64,000 nucleotides of DNA from Betaproteobacteria bacterium (lineage in GTDB: Bacteria > Pseudomonadota > Gammaproteobacteria > Burkholderiales > Rhodocyclaceae): assembly GCA_012026885.1 (NCBI GenBank), contig VEPL01000025.1:170585-234584 (forward strand). The letters are read 5' to 3'. Both the position numbers and the translations under genes were made by a program. Positions 51,593 to 61,000 of this stretch are shown in pieces. Position 1 is the first letter of the stretch, and each line of letters begins with the position of its first letter. Under the pieces are notes generated by a model. That model had not been told where the DNA came from and did no database searches. It saw only the letters and a list, made by a program, of their open reading frames with translations.

Positions 51593-53653
51593 ATGTCTAC
51601 CGCGTTGATTTTGGCGCTAGGGTGCGCCGTGCTTGCTGTAATTTACGGCTGGATAGCCAGCCAACAAATCCTGGCGTTGCCGGCCGGCAATGCCCGGATG
51701 CAGGAAATCGCCAAGGCGATCCAGGAGGGCGCATCGGCTTATCTGGCGCGCCAGTACAAGACGATCGCCATCGTTGGCGGCCTGATGTTCCTCGTCATCG
51801 GCTTCGTGCCGAAGCTGGGCTGGCCGACGGCAATCGGCTTCCTGATCGGTGCCGTGCTTTCCGGTGCTGCCGGCTTCATCGGCATGAACGTCTCGGTCCG
51901 CGCCAACGTGCGCACGGCCGAGGCTGCCCGCGGCGGCATCGCCCCGGCGCTGGATGTGGCGTTCAAGGGGGGCGCCATCACCGGCATGCTGGTCGTCGGC
52001 CTCGGCCTTCTCGGCGTTGCCGGTTACTACGCCGTGTTGCGCATGGGCGGTACCGCCGACCTGCACCACATGATCGAGCCGCTTGTCGGCCTCGCCTTCG
52101 GTTCCTCGCTGATCTCCATCTTTGCCCGTCTCGGCGGCGGCATCTTCACCAAGGGCGCCGACGTCGGCGCCGACCTGGTGGGCAAGGTCGAAGCCGGCAT
52201 CCCCGAGGATGATCCGCGCAACCCGGCGGTCATCGCCGACAACGTCGGCGACAACGTCGGCGATTGCGCCGGCATGGCGGCCGACCTCTTCGAAACCTAC
52301 GCGGTGACGGTCGTTGCCACCATGGTGCTGGCGGCGCTGATCATCAAGACTTCGCCGGGCCTCGGCGAGAACCTGCTGCTCTATCCTCTGGCGCTGGGTG
52401 GCGTGTCGATCATCGCCTCCATCGTCGGGTGCATGTTCGTCAAGGCTACCGAAGGCGGCAAGATCATGTCGGCGCTCTACCGCGGCCTGGCTGTGGCCGG
52501 CGTGCTGGCCCTGGCTGCCTATTATCCGGTGACCCAGTGGCTGATCGGTGCGGGTGCCACGCTTCCTGACGGTTCGGTCATCAATACCACGACCATGTTT
52601 GGTTGCTGTGTCGTCGGCCTGGTGCTGACGGCGGCGCTGGTCTGGATCACCGAGTACTACACGGGCACGGACTATGCGCCGGTGAAGCATGTCGCATCAG
52701 CCTGTCAGACCGGCCACGCGACCAACATCATTGCCGGTATCGGCATTTCGATGAAGGCCTGTGCGCTGCCGGTAATCTCCGTCTGTGCCGCCATCTACGC
52801 GGCATATGCACTGGCTGGCCTGTTCGGCATTGCCATCGCTGCCACATCTATGCTTTCGATGGCCGGCATCGTTGTTGCGCTCGACGCCTATGGTCCGATC
52901 ACCGACAACGCCGGCGGCATCGCCGAAATGTCCGGTCTGCCCAAGGAAGTGCGCGACGTCACCGACCCGCTCGATGCGGTCGGCAACACGACCAAGGCGG
53001 TGACCAAGGGCTACGCGATCGGTTCCGCCGGCCTCGCTGCGCTGGTTCTCTTCGCCGACTACACGCATGGCCTGGAGGCGGCTTCGGGCAAGGTGTTCAC
53101 CTTCGACCTGTCCAACCACCTGGTGATCATCGGCCTCTTCCTCGGCGGCCTGATCCCCTTCCTTTTCGCCGCCATGGCGATGGAGGCGGTCGGTCGTTCG
53201 GCGGGTGCGGTGGTTGTCGAAGTGCGCCGCCAGTTCAAGGAAATCCCGGGCATCATGGAAGGCACGGCCAAGCCGGACTATTCCCGTGCGGTCGACATGC
53301 TGACCGTGGCCGCGATCAAGGAAATGATGGTCCCGTCCATCCTGCCGGTCGCCGTGCCGATCGTCGTCGGACTGGTTCTCGGCCCGGTGGCTCTCGGCGG
53401 CCTGCTCGTCGGTACCATCGTCACCGGTCTCTTCGTCGCCATCTCGATGACCACCGGCGGCGGTGCCTGGGACAACGCTAAGAAGTACATCGAGGACGGC
53501 CATTTCGGCGGCAAGGGTTCGGAAGCCCACAAGGCCGCCGTTACCGGCGACACGGTCGGCGATCCGTACAAGGATACGGCCGGCCCGGCAGTCAACCCGT
53601 TGATCAAGATCATCAACCTTGTCGCACTGCTGATCGTGCCGCTGATGGTCTGA
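51593..53653 (+). CDS. hppA: K+-independent H+-translocating pyrophosphatase
   Basis: A membrane-bound pump of 686 residues with about 16 helices that couples PPi hydrolysis to proton export. The catalytic motifs are readable: [24 protein letters not shown] in parts near residue 185, [19 protein letters not shown] in parts near residue 214 and DNAGGIAEM near residue 437. [16 protein letters not shown] near residue 464 has Lys where K+-dependent enzymes have Ala, so it should be K+-independent. A strong AAGGAGGAGGGG precedes the ATG. With PPi-PFK upstream it suggests heavy use of pyrophosphate. Confidence 0.96.
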   Translation: MSTALILALGCAVLAVIYGWIASQQILALPAGNARMQEIAKAIQEGASAYLARQYKTIAIVGGLMFLVIGFVPKLGWPTAIGFLIGAVLSGAAGFIGMNVSVRANVRTAEAARGGIAPALDVAFKGGAITGMLVVGLGLLGVAGYYAVLRMGGTADLHHMIEPLVGLAFGSSLISIFARLGGGIFTKGADVGADLVGKVEAGIPEDDPRNPAVIADNVGDNVGDCAGMAADLFETYAVTVVATMVLAALIIKTSPGLGENLLLYPLALGGVSIIASIVGCMFVKATEGGKIMSALYRGLAVAGVLALAAYYPVTQWLIGAGATLPDGSVINTTTMFGCCVVGLVLTAALVWITEYYTGTDYAPVKHVASACQTGHATNIIAGIGISMKACALPVISVCAAIYAAYALAGLFGIAIAATSMLSMAGIVVALDAYGPITDNAGGIAEMSGLPKEVRDVTDPLDAVGNTTKAVTKGYAIGSAGLAALVLFADYTHGLEAASGKVFTFDLSNHLVIIGLFLGGLIPFLFAAMAMEAVGRSAGAVVVEVRRQFKEIPGIMEGTAKPDYSRAVDMLTVAAIKEMMVPSILPVAVPIVVGLVLGPVALGGLLVGTIVTGLFVAISMTTGGGAWDNAKKYIEDGHFGGKGSEAHKAAVTGDTVGDPYKDTAGPAVNPLIKIINLVALLIVPLMV

Positions 53654-53676
53654 CCGGTCCGGGGAAGGTTTGATCC

Positions 53677-53706
53677 GAGGGGCGGCTGCGGCCGCCCCTT
53701 TTTTGT
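53677..53706 (+). terminator. Rho-independent terminator after hppA
   Basis: GAGGGGCGGC, loop TGC and GGCCGCCCC are followed by TTTTTT. It lies 23 bases past the hppA stop and ends the adk-pfp-hppA group. Confidence 0.94.
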
Positions 53707-53766
53707 CATATGAGCGGCTGTTCCGGCCTCTGCCTTCGGCTAGAATCGCAGGTATATGGAGACAGC

Positions 53767-55949
<2,183 letters not shown>

Positions 55950-55953
<4 letters not shown>

Positions 55954-57365
55954 GCCGCGCCAGGGATGTTCTCTTCGCCCTGCACCGGCGCCTCGAGATG
56001 GTCGCCGAGCGCGCCAAGCCGGCCGTCGAGCGGGTGCTCGGCCGCTTGCCCAGCCGCGAGGAAATCGAGGCGGTGGATTTCGCGACCGACGCCGATGTCG
56101 CGATGATCCGTCAGGAGCCGCTCGCCGCCCGCGTTCTGTTGCGTGCGACGGGCATCGTTTTCGCGGTGTTCGTGATGTGGGCGGCAGTCGCGCCGCTCGA
56201 TGAGGTGACACGTGGCGAGGGCAAGGTGATTCCGTCGCGCCAGGTCCAGATCCTGCAGAGCATCGATGGCGGCCTCGTCTCCGAAATTCTCGTCCGTGAA
56301 GGCGAGGTCGTCCAGCCCAATCAGTTGCTGGTCAAGATCGACGAGACGCGTTTCGTGTCATCGGTCAAGGAGAACCGCGCCCAGGTCCTCGGGTTGCTGG
56401 CCAGGGCGGCGCGGCTCAGGGCGCTGGCCGAAGGCAAGCCCTACGCGCCGCCGCCGGAAGTGGTGAGCGAGGCACCCGAGGTTGCCCGTCAGGAGTCCCA
56501 GCACTATCAGGCGAAGCAGGCCGAACTCGATGCGGCCGTGTCGATTGCCCGGCAACAGCTTGCCCAACGGCAGCAGGAGCTGAACGAGATCCAGGCGAAG
56601 CGGGTGCAGGCCGTGCAGGGCTATGAATTGACCTCGCGCGAACTGGCGGTCACCAAGCCGCTGATCAATTCAGGAGCGGTTTCCGAGGTCGAGCTGCTGC
56701 GCCTGGAACGGGATGTTGCACGCTACCGTGGCGAGCGCGACATGGCGGCTGCCCAGATCACCCGGGTGCAGGCGGCGATCGGCGAGGCGCAGCGGAAAAT
56801 CGAGGAAGTCGAGCTGACGATCCGCAACGAGGCCGGCAAGGAGCTGTCCGAAACCATCGCCAAGCTGAACAGCCTGTCGGAGGGCAGCGTGGCGCTGTCT
56901 GACCGGGTCAAGCAGTCCTCGATCCGCTCGCCGGTGAAAGGGACGGTCAAGCGCCTGCTGGTCAACACCGTCGGCGGGGTCGTGCAGCCCGGAAAGGACA
57001 TGATCGAGATCGTCCCGCTCGAAGACGCCTTGTTGCTCGAGGCGCGCATCCAGCCCGGCGATATCGCCTTCCTGCGCCCCGGGCAGCCGGCCATCGTCAA
57101 GTTCACCGCCTACGATTTCGCGATCTATGGCGGACTCGACGGCACCCTCGAGCACATCGGTGCCGATACCGTCACCGACGACAAGGGCAACGCCTTCTAT
57201 ACCGTCCGCGTCCGCACCAACAAGCCGGGCTTCGGCGATGCCAATCTGCCGATCATCCCGGGAATGGTCGCCGAGGTCGATATCGTGACCGGCAAGAAAA
57301 GCGTGTTGGCCTACCTGATGAAGCCCGTCCTGCGGGCGAAGAGCGTCGCCCTGACCGAGCGTTGA
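55950..57365 (+). CDS. Type I secretion periplasmic adaptor (HlyD/LapC-like)
   Basis: The 471-residue membrane fusion protein links the ABC transporter to an outer-membrane TolC-like channel. One transmembrane helix lies near residues 60-80. The biotinyl-like segment IDGGLVSEILVREGEVVQPNQLLVKID, given here only in part as GGLVSEILVREGEVV, lies near residue 110, then a long coiled coil (about residues 170-310), and a closing lipoyl half SPVKGTVKRLLVNTVGGVVQPG near residue 330. No TolC-like gene is in the window. It overlaps the regulator gene by one base (TGATG). Confidence 0.93.
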
Positions 57366-57982
57366 TGCAGCACTGGATCATCGACCGCGAGGCCGTGGCC
57401 CTCGACAACTGGCGCGCGGCGCTCCCGCGGGCGCAAGTGCTCGGCCGCGAGGCGCTCGCCGGTGTGCGCTTCGCCGGGGACGGCATCATCTGGGTGCGCA
57501 TGCGTTTTGGCGAGCCCGTGATTCAGGCCGTTTCCGGAGTCGACCGCAGCGGCGGCCAGCCGCTCGTGGTGCTCGCCGACGATCCCAACGAGCGCGTCGT
57601 CCTCGAAGCCCTGGCGGCCGGCGCCGCCGGCTGTTGCAATAGCCATGCCGCGCCGGCCGTATTGCGCCAGGTGGTCCTGGTCGTCGGCAACGGCGGTCTC
57701 TGGGTCGGCCAGTCGCTGCTCACGCAACTTGTCGGCGCCACTACGCGGCGCCTCGCCCAGCTTGGCGAAGTGCGTGCGAACGATGGCTGGACGGCATCGC
57801 TCTCGGCACGCGAAGCCGAGGTCGCCCGCCTCGTGGCGGCAGGTGCTGCCAACAAGGAAATCGCCGCACGCCTCAAGATCACCGAGCGGACCGTCAAGGC
57901 CCATCTTACTGCCATCTTCGAGAAGCTGGGCGTACGTGACCGCCTCCAGCTCTCGCTCCGGGTCAACGGCCTGAAGATCTGA
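57365..57982 (+). CDS. LuxR-type transcriptional regulator with degenerate receiver
   Basis: The product is 205 residues. The C-terminal helix-turn-helix is clear: LSAREAEVARLVAAGAANKEIA (given in part) near residue 140 and KITERTVKAHLTAIFEKLGV near residue 170. The N-terminal ~120 residues resemble a response-regulator receiver but lack the phospho-accepting Asp (the strand reads IIWVRMRFGEP), so control by phosphorylation is unlikely. The ATG is coupled to the adaptor stop. Lying between the exporter and the adhesin it is the obvious candidate regulator of adhesin expression. Confidence 0.82.
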   Translation: MQHWIIDREAVALDNWRAALPRAQVLGREALAGVRFAGDGIIWVRMRFGEPVIQAVSGVDRSGGQPLVVLADDPNERVVLEALAAGAAGCCNSHAAPAVLRQVVLVVGNGGLWVGQSLLTQLVGATTRRLAQLGEVRANDGWTASLSAREAEVARLVAAGAANKEIAARLKITERTVKAHLTAIFEKLGVRDRLQLSLRVNGLKI

Positions 57983-57988
57983 CCCCGG

Positions 57989-58008
57989 GGCGTGAAGTCC
58001 TTCACGCC
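57989..58008. promoter_or_regulatory. Inverted repeat between the regulator and adhesin genes
   Basis: GGCGTGAA, spacer GTCC and TTCACGCC form a perfect 8-base inverted repeat, 6 bases after the regulator stop and about 90 before the adhesin start. There is no T-run after it, so it looks more like an operator than a terminator. It could be the binding site of the adjacent LuxR-type regulator. Confidence 0.45.
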
Positions 58009-58098
58009 GGACGGTAGCGACTGTACCTTCGTCCAATAGCCGGAAGGCGCCGGCCTGCCTAGACTGCGGGAATTCCAAAATGCCCCCGGAGTTCCGTC

Positions 58099-61000
58099 AT
58101 GGCCGATATCGTCGCCCTCGTCACCAACCTCACCGGCAAGGCCTTCGCCCGCGATCCGGACAACAACGTCCGCGAGATCAGGAACGGCGACCCGATCCGT
58201 GAGGGCGACGTCGTCCAGGCGGCTGATGGCGGCCGTGTCCAGCTCGCCACCGTCGACGGGCGCACGGTCGGTCTGGGAGCGGGCGAGGCGATCAAGCTCG
58301 ACGCCGAGGTGGCGGCGCCCGGCGGTCAGCCGGATGCGACGACCAGTTCGGTGCAGGCGACGCAACCCGTGCTGGCCAAGGTCAGCCGTACCGTGGTCGG
58401 GCGGGACGGTACCTTCAGCTTCGATGACGATGGCGGCCGCGGGTCCGGTACGGAAAATTCCAATGGGCACAGTTTCGTCGAGCTGGTGCGCGTTATCGAA
58501 TTGGTCGATCCGCTGGCCTTCCAGTTCAGCACCACCCGCTTCCCGCTCACGGATACCATTCAGGGCGCAATCGCCCCGATCGTGCTGGTTTCCGCCGGTG
58601 TTGTCGTCACCGGGCAGTTGGATCCGTCCTCCGATACCGGCATCGCCGGCGACCTGCTGACCAATGATTCGACTCCGACCCTCGTCGGCACAGCGACCCC
58701 GGGCGCCACCGTCGAGGTCTCCACCCCGTTCGGCGTGATAACCACCGTCGCCACCGCGGCCGGCACGTGGACCCTGACCCTGCCGTCGCCGCTGCCCGAC
58801 GGCGCGGTCTCGCTTGTCGTTACCGCCCGCGACGCGCTCGGTGGCGTCGCCACCACCACGATCAGCTTCAGCGTCGATACGGCGATCAGCCTCACCGCCG
58901 AACTCGCCCCGGCTTCCGACACGGCGCTCATCGGCGACAACCTCACCCGAGAGGACACCCCGACACTGCGCGGCACCGGCGAACCCGGCGCCAGCATCAC
59001 CGTAACCAGCCCGGCCGGCGAGGTGCTGACCACCACCGTCTCCGCCGACGGCACCTGGAGCGTGACCACCGGCATCCCGCTGCCCGATGGCGCCGCCCGC
59101 TTTGACGTAGTTACGCGCGATGCCGCCGGCAACACCAAGTCGGCGACCGTCGACCTCACCATCGACACCACGCCCCCGGGCGCACCGATGGTCGAAATCC
59201 GCGAGGATGCCAACAACGATGGCCGTCTTGGCGCCGCCGAAATCAGCGGCGACGCCGATGTCCGCGTCACCCTGCCCGGCAACGCCGTGGCCGGGGATAC
59301 GCTGACCGTCAGCGATGGCGCCGTTTCGCGGACTTTTGTGCTGACGGCAGCCGATATCACTGCCGGTTTTGTTGATACCACGTTTGCGAATCCGGCCGAC
59401 GGCGCGACGTTGGCCGTGACAGCCGGACTTGCCGATCGCGCGGGCAATGTATCGCCGACAGGTTCCGACTCCGCAAGCCGCGACAGCACGCCGCCGACGG
59501 CGATTGCTGTTGCTGCATCCGGTGCCGAAGATCCGGCCAGCCGCATCGCGATCACCCTGCAGGCGACCGATACCGGTTCAGGCGTCGTCTCCTATCGCCT
59601 CGACAGCCTGCCGCTCAACGGAACGCTCTACACTTCTGCCGCTGGTTCGACCATGGTCGCGGCAGGCACTGACTATGCGGTTGCGGTCAACGGTACGCTG
59701 ACCCTCTATTTCATGCCCGCCACCGACTGGAGCGGCGGCACGGCGTTTGATTATCGTGCGACGGATTTGGCTGGCAACGTCTCTCCTGTTGCGTCTGCAA
59801 CGATATCGGTGGCCCCGGTTTCGGATGCGCCGAGCCTGGCGGTGAGTGCGGCGAGCGGCGACGAGGACACGGCGATTGCGCTGTCGATCAGCGCGGCGCA
59901 GACCGATGTCGATGCCAGCGAAGTGCTGACGGTGACGATTGGCGGGATTCCGGCGGGGGCCACGCTCTCGAACACGAATGGTGACACGCTGACCATCAGC
60001 GGCGGCAGCATCACGTTGAGTCCTGCCCAGCTGGCCGGCCTCAAGATCATGCCGCCGGCCAACAGCGATGCCGACTTCAGCCTGACGGTCACTGCCACCT
60101 CGAAGGACGGCACGGCGACGGCGGCGACCACGGTCGACACCCTGGCGGTGACGGTCAATGCTGTCACGGATCTGACGGCCAGTGACGACAGCGGCAGCGG
60201 CAACGAGGACGGCAGCATCAGCGGCACGGTCGCGGCGGGCGACAGTACCACCTCGGGCGGCAGCCTGAGCTATGCCAAAGCCACGGATCCGGGCCACGGC
60301 ACGGTCACGGTCGGCAGCGACGGCAGCTACACCTACACCCCGACCGGCGACTACAGCGGTCCGGACAGCTTCACCTACACGGTGACCGACGCGGCCAGCG
60401 GCGAAAGCCTGACGCGCACGGTGAACCTGACCATCAACCCGGTTTCGGACATCGTCGGCGATGTGGCTACGACCAACGAGGATAGTGCCGTCACTATCAA
60501 CGTGCTCGGCAACGATACGTTCGAGAGCGCTGGTCGAACCATCACCGCGGTCAACGGTAGCGCAATCAGCGTCGGCGGCGCTCCAGTTGCCGTCGCCAAC
60601 GGCTTCGTCAGCCTTAACGCATCAGGGCAGCTAATCTTCAGCCCGGTTGCAAACTACAACGGGTCTGCCAGCTTCACCTACACGGTGACTTCGGGCGGGG
60701 TGGCGGAGACTGCCTCGGTCAACGTGACGGTGAATGCGATTAACGACACGCCGACCATCGCTGTCCCGGCGAGCATCGCGGTGACGGAAGATGTTGCAAC
60801 GCGCCTGACGGGCCTTGGCTTTGGTGATGCCGATGCGGGTAGCGGGATTGTCGTCGTGACGATGCCCGCGCCAACCGGCACTCTTCGGGCGACGGCTGGG
60901 GGGGGGGTGACCGTCGGCGGGACGGCGACAACCCGTACCCTGACGGGCACGCTTGCCGACATCAATGCCTTTCTAACCTCGGGGAATGGTGTCTTCTACA

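Noticed and set aside
58756..58767. TAAG (residues 219-222) in the adhesin as a LapG protease site
   Set aside because: It lies inside an Ig-like repeat, in the strand aligned with SADGTW of the next repeat, not in the linker after the retention module. Di-alanine residues near 72-73 (EVAAPGG) are better placed but do not match a known site.
60898..60907. A frameshift at the ten-G run in the adhesin
   Set aside because: The frame stays open and in register with repeat motifs on both sides, so this copy is intact.
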